DNA of 64,000 nt from Lachnospiraceae bacterium (GTDB lineage Bacteria > Bacillota > Clostridia > Lachnospirales > Lachnospiraceae). The stretch lies in assembly GCA_009774145.1 (NCBI GenBank), contig VSND01000010.1, positions 31,567 through 95,566 on the forward strand, read 5' to 3'. Shown here in pieces: positions 25,445 to 35,482 of the stretch. Within the stretch, counting starts at the first letter, position 1. Each line of letters starts with the position of its first letter. A model generated the notes under the pieces. It made no database searches. It was not told the origin of the DNA and was given only the letters and a program-made list of their open reading frames with translations. Both the position numbers and the translations under genes were made by a program.

Positions 25445-25484
25445 CAAAAAAGAGGGTGTTGTATCAAACTCTGATACAACACCC
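25445..25484 (-). terminator. Terminator after the coiled-coil gene
   Basis: A perfect 13-bp stem (25454-25466 with 25472-25484, 5-nt loop) beginning GGGTGTTGTATCA, followed on the minus strand by CTCTTTTTTG. It lies ~50 nt after the stop of the coiled-coil gene and ends the DUF4132 transcript. Confidence 0.92.
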
Positions 25485-25532
25485 CCTGACTGCATTCCTG
25501 AACGGATGGCCCAAGTGCAGGTAATAAACCTC

Positions 25533-26561
25533 TTACGCCCGCCGGATACAGGATTTTTTCTCCTTCTGCTGATCCGCAAGCTCCGGCATATACGCAGCCG
25601 CACGATATGCCGCATACCCGCTGGAGCTTCCAAGGGAAGGCACAGACGGGATGGAATCCTCCGTACCCTCTGCCTGACCAAAGGCCCGAACCTCTTTTGC
25701 CTTTTCATCCATCATTCCGGCTGCGATCATAAACTTTGCAATCTGCTCTGCTGACATCTCGCTTTCCGTCATCCGTTCGGAAACAACAGAATCCTCGATG
25801 CGTTCTTCCTCCAGCTGCCTTTCCTCCATCAGCTCTTTCACCTTTTCCCTCTCGATCATCTGCCTCCTTATGGCCTCTTTCTGCGCCGCCTCCTGTCGAA
25901 TCTTCTCTTCCATCTTTTTCTTCCTGTATGCCTCCTCTCTGCGCTTCTCCTCCGCCTTTTTCTTTCTGGCTGCTTCCTCTCTGCGCTTTTTCTCCGCCTT
26001 TTTCTTCTTTATCTTTTCGTCTTCTTTTTTCCTGTTCTTTTTATATATTTCCAGACGCTTCCGATCCAGCTCCTGCTGCCAGGGTTTCCGCAGAATGACA
26101 GATGCCAGCTTCTTCTCCACCTCCCGCATCCGGTTCAGACGGGCCAGCATATAAGCAGCATCTTCCTTTTTCATATTTGCCGCCAGTTCCGCCAGCTTTT
26201 CTGTCTTCGCACGCTCTGCGTCATTTCTGGTCCGGCTCTGTTTCAGACGCTCTGCGTAAGCCTCCTCTTCCTCTTCCAGAGCCATAACCTTACTGTAAAG
26301 CTGGGGATCGTGCTTTTTCAGATATTCTTTTTCCGCACCGGTAAGTCTGGCGCCTGACTGCAGTTTCGCCCGTATTTTGCCGAGTTTTTCCTGCACCGCC
26401 ATCTCTTCGCTGCTCTTCATACCCGGAGAAAGAGCCTGTGTGGGAGAAACACCCGGATCAATCTTATCTGTCCAGAACAGGTCACCGGATGTTTTCATCT
26501 CCAGATAGCTCAGCATCTTTTTCTGCTTCAGATACTGATATGCATTGCTGTAATATTCCAT
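25533..26561 (-). CDS. Lys/Glu-rich coiled-coil protein, unknown function
   Basis: A 342-aa protein. Residues ~50-150 are helical; ~165-250 are a long charged run of K/E/R blocks (EEKRREEAYRKKKMEEK) that should form a single helix or coiled coil; the tail is low-complexity. No signal peptide or membrane segment. It follows the DUF4132 gene by 98 nt and shares its terminator, so the two are probably co-expressed. I do not recognise a characterised family. Confidence 0.75.
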   Translation of the reverse strand: MEYYSNAYQYLKQKKMLSYLEMKTSGDLFWTDKIDPGVSPTQALSPGMKSSEEMAVQEKLGKIRAKLQSGARLTGAEKEYLKKHDPQLYSKVMALEEEEEAYAERLKQSRTRNDAERAKTEKLAELAANMKKEDAAYMLARLNRMREVEKKLASVILRKPWQQELDRKRLEIYKKNRKKEDEKIKKKKAEKKRREEAARKKKAEEKRREEAYRKKKMEEKIRQEAAQKEAIRRQMIEREKVKELMEERQLEEERIEDSVVSERMTESEMSAEQIAKFMIAAGMMDEKAKEVRAFGQAEGTEDSIPSVPSLGSSSGYAAYRAAAYMPELADQQKEKKSCIRRA

Positions 26562-26659
26562 ATGGTCAGGTCACCTCCTGACTGTGCTGCTTTATGAATC
26601 GTTTCCCTGTAATAATACTTCGACTGCATCAGCAGCAGAGATAAGCAGCGCCGGTAATT

Positions 26660-29600
26660 CTACCGGATCTGATCCAGGATTGACGGATCCTTGATCTTCT
26701 TATCTTCAGCGAGCAGCACGATCTTGGACATGATCTCTGCGGTCTTCGGGTCTTCATCCACAAAGGGAAGGAAGATCCTGCCCCGCTTCTGGCTGTGAAC
26801 CGGCAGAATATGCAGCATGGCGCCGCCCTCCTGATGGACCACGCCGCTTCCCAGATGCACATTGTAGGAAGCTCTTGTCCCCTGAATCTTTGCATGGCTT
26901 TCCGTCAGCGTCACATTTTGGAAGCCGAACAGAGACAGGTTCAGTTCCACGATAACACGGCGCATCTCGATGGTGGAATGGCTGGTTTCCGGATCCACAC
27001 CTCCTGCATGAGCCACGCTCACCGCCAGATCCACATCCCGCATGACCTCGCTGTAGATCAGCTTTGGCACCTCCCGGATCGTCAGGGATTCAAACGTCTT
27101 CCGGTTGAAAAATTCCACCCACTCCAGCGTAGGCGCCTCCACATCGCTGGGAGAGAACCAGTCTGCCAGCGCATAGATGCGGGCAACGATATTTTCTTTA
27201 TAATAGACTTTCTGCAGGCCTTCCTCATAGTCCGCCACCCAGCGGCGCCCCTTCAGGCAGCCCACGGTTCTCTGGGGCTGGATCTGATTGCCTGCGAACA
27301 TCCGGGAAGCCTTCTGGCCCAGCTCCTCATCCAGTTTCACATACAGCTCCCGGAACACCTGCTTGAAGGGCTGGCGGATCCTGTGATCGAACAGATGTTT
27401 CTGATATGCATGCCAGACGCCTGCCTCATACAGATGGAGCGGATGGGCGATCTGAAGTTCTTCCTCTGCTTCCACCGCCAGCGGTTCTCCCTCCAGCGGT
27501 ATCAGACAGAGCGTTCCTTCCGGCAAAAGCTTCAGAAAACCGGTCTGATCTCCCCGCAGGAATACCAGCGGGCTTAAGATCGCACACACCACCGGATTGT
27601 CAAGAAGCGCCGCCAGTTCCGATCCCTGGAACCGGTCGCCGTTCTCCATGGATTCTTCCATCATCTTCCGGGTCCTCGCATACTGCTCTTTCAGGTTCTT
27701 GTGAGCCTCTTTCAGCTGCAGCACATGGGGCTGCTTTCCAAGTCTGGAAGGCACGGATTTCAGCTCCTTCTCCTCCCTGCGGCACCGGATCGCACTCTTT
27801 CCTTCCTCATCCACGCACAGACGGACCTCCACATCCTCGACTGCCGTCCACTCCATGAGCGGCTTCATGGCCTCAATGAGCCGCGCTTCCATGGTCAGCT
27901 TCAGACGGGTCACATCTGCATACCCCGCCCGGACGCTTAAGTTCACAAGGGCAATATCCGCCGCCTTCCCTTCGTTTGCGCGCCGCTGGGCGCCGAACTG
28001 ACGGCTTTCTTTACGGAATTTTTCGATAAACTGATAGCGCTCCAGCAGATCCTGCTCCCGGTCCTTCCGGAAGGGGGCAAGGCCGTAGCTCATGAGCAGA
28101 TCCTTATTCCTCTTCTCTGTAATCTCCTGTGCCAGAGCGGAAAGTTCCGTCTTTCCTCTGGCGGCATCCGCATATTTTCTGGCGCGGGAATGCTTCTGCC
28201 CGTCCGAAATGTATTTTGCCGCCTCATAGAGCTTGTTGAAATTCTCCTCTCCCAGCTGGCCGTACGCCTCCTCAAACCACGACACATCAAAGGCGCCGTC
28301 CTGCAGTTCCTCCGGCGTCAGCGGCGTATAGCGGGCGATGACCGCCTTCTTCTGGTCGTCAAACCGCTCATTCATATGCGCCATGAAATAATAGCAGCCG
28401 CTCTTAAGGCCGGCCCAGCCCAGATAATCCTGAACAATATCGATCCACTGGGGCGCATACATGGCAGCTTCCACAAAACGGTCCTCCCGGATCCGGGTTC
28501 CCTTCACCGCCTCCTTCAGGTCTGTACCGGTCTCATCAGGCAGCGGATAACACACCTTCAAAAGGCTGCACAGCACGTCCCGTTTGGTACGCAGCCCACC
28601 ATTGTAGTGCCAGGAATAATAGGAATCTCTGCTCAGCTTGTCCTTTCCAAGAGCCATCAGAATCCGGACCAGGTAATCAACCCCGCGGATATAGGAGACA
28701 CCGCGCATATCCCAGGAAAATTCCGTCTCCGCTTCGCCTCTTCGAAGCTCCGTATCCACCAGCACCGGCACAATCTTTTCATACAGCCGGCGAATCAGCG
28801 CTCCAATCCAGGTATCCTCTGCAAAATACGCCTCGCCTGTCTCATAGATTTCCTTTGCCGGCGCTTCTCCGAAAAACAGGTTCATAATCCGGCGGTTCAG
28901 CGGCTTGACTCCCTCGCCCTTTGTCACCATACAGAGCACCGCCAGCGTGTCCTCACGGGCAAAATATTCCATCACTGCTTTCGTCAGGCTGTCCTCCGAG
29001 ATCATCCCCATATGAAACGCCTTTAAAAACCAGTAGGGCCGCATCCCGGTCATGGGGGTGTCCTGCTGCCCGTAGACGCCTCTGGGGGCGATAAAATCCC
29101 GCCTTCTGCGGCCTTCCCGGCAGCGGATCTCAAAGCTCCATGCAAGGGCGAAGACTCCGGCGAACTCTTCGTCCGTCTCCCAGTACTGCAGGCCTTCAAA
29201 ATACCGGTTGAACAGCGGCATCTCGCAGATCAGCTTTATCACGTCGTTCATGCGTCCGTTCCACCCGGGTGTCTGATAATAAATCTGTTTGTTTTCTGAG
29301 CTGACATGGGGAAGCAGCGCGCTCACCACCTGCATCCCGGTCTCAAAGAGCGCCTTTTTGTCCAGATACTGCCAGCGGAAGACATTTCTCAGCGCTCCGG
29401 TCTGTCCGGAATACGTGAGCCCCAAAGACGCCCCCGTAAGAGGCATCTGCCCAAAGAGCTTTTCATAAAACGGCTTTGCTGCCTTCAGCCCCTCCGCACT
29501 GAACCCGAGCATAATCGCTTCCAGTACGATCATCTTATGGTAATCGCCGATCTGTGTCTCATAAAACTGCTGAAATACTTCCGTCAGAGGATAGTATTCC

Positions 29601-31813
29601 AGAGATTCGGAAACATCTTCGGTCCGTCTCTGACGGAGTCCTTCCTCTGTATACCCGAGTCTGTTTCCGATCAGGCATTTTTCTCCATTGCCCGCTGTAT
29701 ATTCATAGTCCTTATACTGTTCCATCAGGCGGTCCATCTTCTTTGCGATCTGAACCGCTTCCCGCTCTGTGATGGGCATGCAGATCTTCAGAAGCTCCTC
29801 CGGCGCGGGCACAGCGGTCTCCGGCACCGGAACCAGAAGCTCCTCCGGCGCCTCCGGGTCATAGAGTCCGTATCCCTTCTTTTTCTCCGCTTTTTCTTCG
29901 GAATTTCCCTGAAGCTCCTGAATCAGGATCTTTTCCTTATCGGTGGGCCGCTCCACCAGCTCTGTCATGGTCCGGACACGCCCGTAAAGTTCCGCCCGTT
30001 TCGGATCATGGGAAAGCCGAAGCAGCATATCCAGTCCGGCGCTGCGCTTCTCTTCTTTTTTATCTGACAAAAGCCGTTTCAGGCATTCCGTCATCAGCGC
30101 ATCCGGCTGCCCCATCAGAAATCCGATCAGGATCCCTCTCAGGCTCTCACGTTTAAACCGGAGCATGTCCTCCAGAAGACCGTATTCTTCTTCCTTTATT
30201 GTTAATTTTTTGACGATCTGATAGGCCTTTTCGGATGTGCGCTGGGCCTTTCCCATATACCCGATCACCAGCCTTCTCTGCTCCGGGCCGGAGGGCTCAT
30301 AGAGCAGCAGGTTGATAAGGATCACCCGCATATATTCGTCCGTAATATCCCCAAGCTTTCCTGCTATGGCTGTGATCTTCTCCTCGTCCTGCAGAAGCCA
30401 CGCCAGATACGCCATCTGAATCAGCAGTTCCGACGGATGCAGTTCTGCGCGGCGCCAGGGAAAGATAAAGGGATCATGGCAGATTCCCTTCTTCGGCAGA
30501 CGGTCACAGACAGACTGAAAGGCCGCATAGAGCGCTTCTGCTTCCTGCCGGTCCCGGTAACAGCGTGTGATTTCCGGCTTCTTCGGCGCACTGAGCAAAG
30601 AATACACGGACCGATTCTCAAAGGAATCCCGGATCCAGTTTCGGACACTGGACGAAAACGCAGGCATGAACGCAGTCACCAGTTCCAGATCATCGCTGTG
30701 CTCCAGCAGAACTTTTCTGGAAGTCTGCAGTTCCAGCTCTTTATCATACAGGCACTGGTTATAGAAAGAAGCCGACAGTTTCTGGTTCTTCGTCCCGTGA
30801 TCCACCAGTTCTCCCATGGCCCCTATCGCATCCTGCACCTCCCGGAACCCCAGCGCCCACAAAGCCGTGTTGATGGCCACTGCATCATTGGTCTCAAGCA
30901 GGCTTCTGCAGAATGTCTCCTCTCTGAGACACTGTCCCATAAGCTTTAACAGCTTTTCATTCACGCGGTCCACGCTCTCTTCATTGAAAATCCCGATCCA
31001 GGTGGACACCGCCCGTTTTACGGCCGAAAAGCGGATCAGGTCATTCTCTTCCACCACTTTCAGCATCCGCAGAAAGGCTTCCTGCGTTCCCTCGTCCATC
31101 GACTCGCAGATCGCCTGGCGCAGTCCCTCCTGAAGCCTTGCCGCCACCAGAAGCTTCCCAAGAAGTTCCTGCAGTTCTTCACTGTCCGACCGCACAATCC
31201 CCTGAATCATCTGGCGGTCCAGATAAGCCGCATTATTTTCACTTAAGATCAGATCCTTTAACCCATTGATGACTGCCTGATTCCCACCGTCGATCTCCGC
31301 TGCATAAAGGTAACTGAAGAACGAATCAAATCCGTAATTGTATTGGATATAATCCAGTTTCTCCTCATCCAGCTGCCGGAGCATATAGTTCTCCAGATTT
31401 TCGCCGCAGAAAAACAGTTTTTCATAAGCCCGCAGAAGTTCAAATACCCGCAGAACCTGCGGCCCGTAGTCCGCCGTCCGCACGGTTCTGCGGCTGTACC
31501 CGGCGGTAAAAGGAAACCGGTTCAGTTTGTCGATGATATAGAGATAGGACTGCTGATACGCCTTTGGTACAAACACGTCCAGAAGCGCCTGATGCGGGCA
31601 CGCGGACTCTTTTGGCTCATACCATGAGGAAGGCTTCCCGGAAATCCGGTCACAATCCTCCCCCAGCTCTTCCAGAAGCTCCGGCCATTTTCCATCCGCA
31701 ATCTTCTGCGCCAGTATCTGTTCCCTTCCTGACAGCTTTTCAATCTTCTCCTTCCGCTCACTGTTCAGACGTTCTGAAATCGCCTGCCTGCTCCGGTAAT
31801 CATAATCTGCCAT
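26660..31813 (-). CDS. Very large DUF4132-domain protein
   Basis: A 1717-aa soluble protein. The C-terminal part (~1450-1717) matches DUF4132/MolR-type sequences, ending with GRIFLPFVDEDPKTAEIMSK. The rest is helical and repeat-like, suggesting HEAT-type solenoids (for example LLLRLSHDPKRAEL). No catalytic motif is recognised. DUF4132 proteins have no firmly established role. The ATG at 31813 has an AAAGGGGTG box. It is followed by the coiled-coil gene and then a terminator, forming a two-gene unit. Confidence 0.85.
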   Translation of the reverse strand: MADYDYRSRQAISERLNSERKEKIEKLSGREQILAQKIADGKWPELLEELGEDCDRISGKPSSWYEPKESACPHQALLDVFVPKAYQQSYLYIIDKLNRFPFTAGYSRRTVRTADYGPQVLRVFELLRAYEKLFFCGENLENYMLRQLDEEKLDYIQYNYGFDSFFSYLYAAEIDGGNQAVINGLKDLILSENNAAYLDRQMIQGIVRSDSEELQELLGKLLVAARLQEGLRQAICESMDEGTQEAFLRMLKVVEENDLIRFSAVKRAVSTWIGIFNEESVDRVNEKLLKLMGQCLREETFCRSLLETNDAVAINTALWALGFREVQDAIGAMGELVDHGTKNQKLSASFYNQCLYDKELELQTSRKVLLEHSDDLELVTAFMPAFSSSVRNWIRDSFENRSVYSLLSAPKKPEITRCYRDRQEAEALYAAFQSVCDRLPKKGICHDPFIFPWRRAELHPSELLIQMAYLAWLLQDEEKITAIAGKLGDITDEYMRVILINLLLYEPSGPEQRRLVIGYMGKAQRTSEKAYQIVKKLTIKEEEYGLLEDMLRFKRESLRGILIGFLMGQPDALMTECLKRLLSDKKEEKRSAGLDMLLRLSHDPKRAELYGRVRTMTELVERPTDKEKILIQELQGNSEEKAEKKKGYGLYDPEAPEELLVPVPETAVPAPEELLKICMPITEREAVQIAKKMDRLMEQYKDYEYTAGNGEKCLIGNRLGYTEEGLRQRRTEDVSESLEYYPLTEVFQQFYETQIGDYHKMIVLEAIMLGFSAEGLKAAKPFYEKLFGQMPLTGASLGLTYSGQTGALRNVFRWQYLDKKALFETGMQVVSALLPHVSSENKQIYYQTPGWNGRMNDVIKLICEMPLFNRYFEGLQYWETDEEFAGVFALAWSFEIRCREGRRRRDFIAPRGVYGQQDTPMTGMRPYWFLKAFHMGMISEDSLTKAVMEYFAREDTLAVLCMVTKGEGVKPLNRRIMNLFFGEAPAKEIYETGEAYFAEDTWIGALIRRLYEKIVPVLVDTELRRGEAETEFSWDMRGVSYIRGVDYLVRILMALGKDKLSRDSYYSWHYNGGLRTKRDVLCSLLKVCYPLPDETGTDLKEAVKGTRIREDRFVEAAMYAPQWIDIVQDYLGWAGLKSGCYYFMAHMNERFDDQKKAVIARYTPLTPEELQDGAFDVSWFEEAYGQLGEENFNKLYEAAKYISDGQKHSRARKYADAARGKTELSALAQEITEKRNKDLLMSYGLAPFRKDREQDLLERYQFIEKFRKESRQFGAQRRANEGKAADIALVNLSVRAGYADVTRLKLTMEARLIEAMKPLMEWTAVEDVEVRLCVDEEGKSAIRCRREEKELKSVPSRLGKQPHVLQLKEAHKNLKEQYARTRKMMEESMENGDRFQGSELAALLDNPVVCAILSPLVFLRGDQTGFLKLLPEGTLCLIPLEGEPLAVEAEEELQIAHPLHLYEAGVWHAYQKHLFDHRIRQPFKQVFRELYVKLDEELGQKASRMFAGNQIQPQRTVGCLKGRRWVADYEEGLQKVYYKENIVARIYALADWFSPSDVEAPTLEWVEFFNRKTFESLTIREVPKLIYSEVMRDVDLAVSVAHAGGVDPETSHSTIEMRRVIVELNLSLFGFQNVTLTESHAKIQGTRASYNVHLGSGVVHQEGGAMLHILPVHSQKRGRIFLPFVDEDPKTAEIMSKIVLLAEDKKIKDPSILDQIR

Positions 31814-31886
31814 CCTTCATACACCCCTTTTTCTCTGTTTCTGTTTTCATCTTCCATGCCGGCCGTCTGCGTCCATATACCGGGTG

Positions 31887-32354
31887 TCACCGTCTGTGTG
31901 CTTTCCCTGTGACCTCTTCAGCAACCAGCTTCATAACCGTCGTTTTCGCGATGACGGACGGACGAAACGGAAGCTCTTTCTGACTGTAATGCTTCATCAG
32001 GATGCGCAGCGCCTCCTGTTTTTCCTCTTCCGGAACAAATTCGAGCCTTCCTCTGCCGGTCACACTCTCATACTCCATCGAATAACTGCATGCTTCTTCA
32101 CCCGTCACCAGCTTATGTGCACAGTCCATCTCAAACCCCGCATGGCTGTTCTTCCTGATCAGTTCGTACTTCTTTCCCTGATCCGCTCCATGAAAATACA
32201 GGGTCACTCTGTTGTCTGCCCGTTGAAAACCAAAATTCAGCGGAAGGATGTACGGGTATGTTTCATCCAGAAGTGCCAGCCTGCATACATCGCATTTCTC
32301 CATGATTCTGATGATCTCATCCATGTCACTGATCTCTCTGTCACTGCGCCTCAT
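31887..32354 (-). CDS. Pyridoxamine 5'-phosphate oxidase-like flavin-binding protein
   Basis: A 155-aa protein of the FMN-binding split-barrel family that also includes NimA-type 5-nitroimidazole reductases: EIIRIMEKCDVCRLALLDE, YILPLNFGF, VTLYFHGADQGKKYELI and SVTGRGRLEFV. The start at 32354 has a TAAGGA box 5 nt upstream and gives MRRSDREISD, typical of the group. It may reduce or bind small flavin-reactive compounds; nitroimidazole resistance is not shown. Confidence 0.8.
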   Translation of the reverse strand: MRRSDREISDMDEIIRIMEKCDVCRLALLDETYPYILPLNFGFQRADNRVTLYFHGADQGKKYELIRKNSHAGFEMDCAHKLVTGEEACSYSMEYESVTGRGRLEFVPEEEKQEALRILMKHYSQKELPFRPSVIAKTTVMKLVAEEVTGKAHRR

Positions 32355-32469
32355 GTTCCTTACCTGCTTTCTTCGGTTGTCAGCCCTCACTGCCTGCATT
32401 TCAGCATCTGTTGACTGCATCTGTTTATCCTACCATTATATTTGCCCTGCCGGAATTTTTCAACAGATT

Positions 32470-33099
32470 TTACCATCTGTCTCTGTTTTTCTCCGGTTTT
32501 CCATGACCAAAAAGGATCCGCCGCTCTCCCAGCCTGCTGATTTTGTCCGCGCTCTGCTGCATGGCGGCTTTATCATGGTACAGCATGGATATGGTTGGAT
32601 AAAACAGGTTCATCAGTGCATCCCCGACAATCAGATCTTTTTTCATAATGTCAATGCCAATCGAGCCCTGTGTATGTCCGGGCAGGTGGATGATGTCTGC
32701 CGGGACTCCGTACTGCTCCAGAGAACAGCCGTCCTCCAGAAAGATATTCGGAATGAACGCAGGAATCCGGTCCTTCTGAAAGCTTTTTACGGATTCTGAC
32801 AGAACGATCTTTCCCAGGATGCCGTGCGCAGACAGGAACTGCGCCATTTGATCGGAGAGCAGGGGAAGGTCTGCTCTATGCATGGCAACCGGACATTCCA
32901 GAGCGCTGGACAAAAACGCAGCATTCTGAACATGGTCCACATGGCCGTGCGTCAGCACCAGAAGGCGTACCCGATACGGCCTGCAGACATTCAGCACCTT
33001 CTGCCAGTATTTTTCCCTTCCCGTATCTACCAGAACCGCATCTGTTCCATTTGAAATCAGGTAGCAGTTTCCATTTCCGCAATGTATTCTATGTACCAT
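32470..33099 (-). CDS. MBL-fold metallo-hydrolase
   Basis: A 209-aa protein with the metallo-beta-lactamase fold: LVLTHGHVDHVQNA (HxHxDH), LPGHTQGS, IVGDALM and a final GHGKPEKN supply the metal ligands. It resembles glyoxalase-II-like hydrolases, but the substrate is unknown. The next gene starts 12 nt from its end in the opposite sense of transcription order, so they may be in one transcript. Confidence 0.88.
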   Translation of the reverse strand: MVHRIHCGNGNCYLISNGTDAVLVDTGREKYWQKVLNVCRPYRVRLLVLTHGHVDHVQNAAFLSSALECPVAMHRADLPLLSDQMAQFLSAHGILGKIVLSESVKSFQKDRIPAFIPNIFLEDGCSLEQYGVPADIIHLPGHTQGSIGIDIMKKDLIVGDALMNLFYPTISMLYHDKAAMQQSADKISRLGERRILFGHGKPEKNRDRW

Positions 33100-33111
33100 A
33101 TGAACACATCC

Positions 33112-33372
33112 TCACTGCATCATCTGCTTTTTTCTGTTGTACGCCCATTCCGTCCTGCCGGAATCGGAACATCCTGCCATGCTGCCCATGAGAACCGGAT
33201 ATTTTATAAAATCATGTTCCAGCATCCGTGCAGTTTTATTCATGTGCTGCATGGTGTCTATTTCCTCCGGAAATTTTCCAAAATCCTTCAAAATCCCTTC
33301 TGTACGTTCCGGATGCCGTCTGTCTGTCTCCTCCGTCAGAGCCGCCTGTATTCCCGGTATCTGTATGTTCAT
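33112..33372 (-). CDS. Small hypothetical protein, 86 aa
   Basis: MNIQIPGIQAALTEETDRRH begins an 86-aa, helix-rich, charged protein preceded by an AGAGGG box 8 nt upstream. I do not recognise a family; it might be a remnant of a larger gene. It lies 12 nt upstream of the MBL hydrolase and may share its transcript. Confidence 0.4.
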   Translation of the reverse strand: MNIQIPGIQAALTEETDRRHPERTEGILKDFGKFPEEIDTMQHMNKTARMLEHDFIKYPVLMGSMAGCSDSGRTEWAYNRKKQMMQ

Positions 33373-33540
33373 GTTTATCCCTCTCTTTCTGCATTGATAT
33401 CCGTAAGCACATTTTATCTTATTATAGTTCTCCCCTGTTTTAAATCCCGACAGCACAAGACGACCATACATTGCACGAAATGACCATCCTGCCCCCACAT
33501 CCTGAAAACAGCGCCGGTCTGACTGACACGGCGCTGTTTC

Positions 33541-33771
33541 TCAAATCACAACTTTCGGGTCACCCTTAAAAGGGTTCTTCTGTGCATAATCCAACATCTT
33601 TGCTTCTGTCTCATCTTTACTCATTTCATCAAAATGTTCACGTTGCCATTTCGTATAATCCAGCTGCTCTGCTTTTACCAGATAAATAAACTGTTCTGCT
33701 TCAACAATTCCCAACTTCTCCATCAGACACTGCATTCCTCTGTTCATTACATCTATCGAACTTCTGTTCAT
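33541..33771 (-). CDS. Small partner (probable antitoxin) of a PIN-domain toxin
   Basis: A 76-aa acidic protein, MNRSSIDVMNRGMQCLMEKL and later DYTKWQREHFDEMS. Its ATG overlaps the stop of the PIN-domain gene (ATGA), the toxin-first order seen in some PIN modules. The antitoxin role is inferred from size and coupling. This gene is intact although the toxin next to it is broken. Confidence 0.6.
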   Translation of the reverse strand: MNRSSIDVMNRGMQCLMEKLGIVEAEQFIYLVKAEQLDYTKWQREHFDEMSKDETEAKMLDYAQKNPFKGDPKVVI

Positions 33772-34191
33772 AATGATTCTGCCTCCAGTTTCTCCAGAAA
33801 ATCTATCGGATTTAACATCATAATTTCTTTGCTTTGATACTTTAAAAGTCTGGCATCTGTTGAAATAAAAAATTCACACCCCGCATACATTGCACATGCC
33901 ATGCATCCTTATACTTTATCCCTGTACTCATGATCTCAGTCACTTTGGAGGACAATTCTTTATGGTGGCTGACATCCACATATGCCGATGTCTGTACTGT
34001 TATAAATTCTGCAATGGTATTTCTCCTCATTTCATATGGATTATCACTGTTTTCATAATCCAGAACATATGATGTCACAAGTTCTATTTTCTTCTCTTTC
34101 ACAAGCCTTTGTATATACAGCTTTGCCTGTGTTTCCAAAGAAATTCTCATTTGTGACTGGTCATCATAAGGGCGGTTACAGCACCAGTATC
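33768..34191 (-). pseudogene. Broken PIN-domain toxin
   Basis: Pieces of a PIN RNase are readable in two frames: CCNRPYDDQSQMRISLETQ and GIKYKDAWH in one, then MYAGCEFFISTDARLLKYQS and NPIDFLEKLEAESL in another. The frame breaks near 33895, at repeated GCATG motifs, consistent with a small deletion. The N-terminus is also lost: the YLDN-type segment with the first catalytic Asp is absent and a stop lies directly upstream, 2 nt from the histidine kinase end. An inactive toxin. Confidence 0.75.
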
Positions 34192-34192
34192 T

Positions 34193-35482
34193 TCAAAGCA
34201 TCACCACCGCCTGGAATTTTTCTTCATCGCAGTAAACAGCAAAGTCCCCTCCGTACCGGTCCGCCACTGCCTTCACATTGGAAAGGCCGATGCCACGGGA
34301 TTCTGCACCGGAGCAGGGGACCATGCCGTCTACCATCATTACTTTTTCCACCACCGGGCTTCTCACGGAAAAGAGCAGTCTTCCGCCTTCCTGCACCAGC
34401 TTGATGTGGATCACTGCTTTTTTCCCGGTCTGCACGACTCTTCGGCTCTCATGAATCGCATTGTCCAGCAGATTGGCCAGAAGGATCACTGTCTCTTCCT
34501 CGTCCAGCCGCAGGCCGCTCATATCACTGACCTTGAAGATCATGGACACGCCCTGCTCTCTGGCCGCATGGAATTTCTGATTCAGAACCGCGTTGACAAT
34601 CGGATGGTTCGTATTGACCGCAGACATTTCCACGGATATGCTCTCCGTCAGCTTTTCTGCAAGCGAGACGGCAGCCTGTGTATTTCCCTCCTTCAGCAGC
34701 ACCTGTATGGTTTTTATCTGATTTTTATAGTCATGCATCTTCTTTCCCTGCCGTTCGTAGACTGCCTGCATGTCCCGGTAATGCATCAGCTGGCTCTCTG
34801 TTTTCTGATTCGTCAGCATGCTGATGCGCAGCAGTTCTCCCTTTTTCAAAATATTCTGCATCAGCTCCAGCACCAGAAAGTTCATTGCAATCAGCCCGGC
34901 AGTCAGAAAAAGATAGACCATCTGCGTCTCCTTATCCCTGCGGTAGCAGAAGAACATAAGCAGCATGGCCATCATGGAAAAGAACGGAATCGTTCCCAGC
35001 TTCAGCCATTCCCTGCCGGAGAGCTCCCCATAGCTGTTCCTTCCTTTCCATATTCTTCGGAATGCAAAGAGCAGGCAGGTCCAGATGATCTTTGCCGGCA
35101 GAGCCAGAAAGACCATCTTCGATGCATCCGCAATCGCCTTCGATATCCATATATTTTCGATCTGAAGAGAAAAGAAATCCATCAGAAGCAGCAGACAGTA
35201 ATTCAACACTGAAAAGAAGACAGACTGCTTCCAGCCGGTCTGATAGAACGTCTCACAGAACATTACGCTGACCAAAACCCCCAGCAGAACTTTGACCGCC
35301 ATGGACCCCACAAGCAGATCCGCGCCCACAACAGCGGAAAAGGCAAGAAACAGGATGAAATATCTGCCGGTTTCCATCCGTCCTTCCCTTTTCTTTTTCA
35401 TAAAAGTATCAAAAAAATATACGTTTCCCCATACTTCCATTGCAATGATGCAGCAGGAAAGCATCCATGTTTCCATGCTCAT
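34193..35482 (-). CDS. AgrC-like sensor histidine kinase (GHKL)
   Basis: A 429-aa protein: about six membrane segments in the first ~220 residues, then a coiled segment, HDYKNQIKTIQVLL (phospho-acceptor His), LLANLLDNAIHES (N box) and RGIGLSNVKAVADRYGG (G box). This layout is that of peptide-sensing AgrC-type kinases. The start overlaps the stop of the response regulator by 4 nt. No AgrB/AgrD-like peptide genes are visible nearby. Confidence 0.88.
   Translation of the reverse strand: MSMETWMLSCCIIAMEVWGNVYFFDTFMKKKREGRMETGRYFILFLAFSAVVGADLLVGSMAVKVLLGVLVSVMFCETFYQTGWKQSVFFSVLNYCLLLLMDFFSLQIENIWISKAIADASKMVFLALPAKIIWTCLLFAFRRIWKGRNSYGELSGREWLKLGTIPFFSMMAMLLMFFCYRRDKETQMVYLFLTAGLIAMNFLVLELMQNILKKGELLRISMLTNQKTESQLMHYRDMQAVYERQGKKMHDYKNQIKTIQVLLKEGNTQAAVSLAEKLTESISVEMSAVNTNHPIVNAVLNQKFHAAREQGVSMIFKVSDMSGLRLDEEETVILLANLLDNAIHESRRVVQTGKKAVIHIKLVQEGGRLLFSVRSPVVEKVMMVDGMVPCSGAESRGIGLSNVKAVADRYGGDFAVYCDEEKFQAVVML

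Noticed and set aside
25391..25708. A 105-codon minus-strand frame
   Set aside because: It overlaps the coiled-coil gene in another frame and reads through the terminator at 25445-25484.
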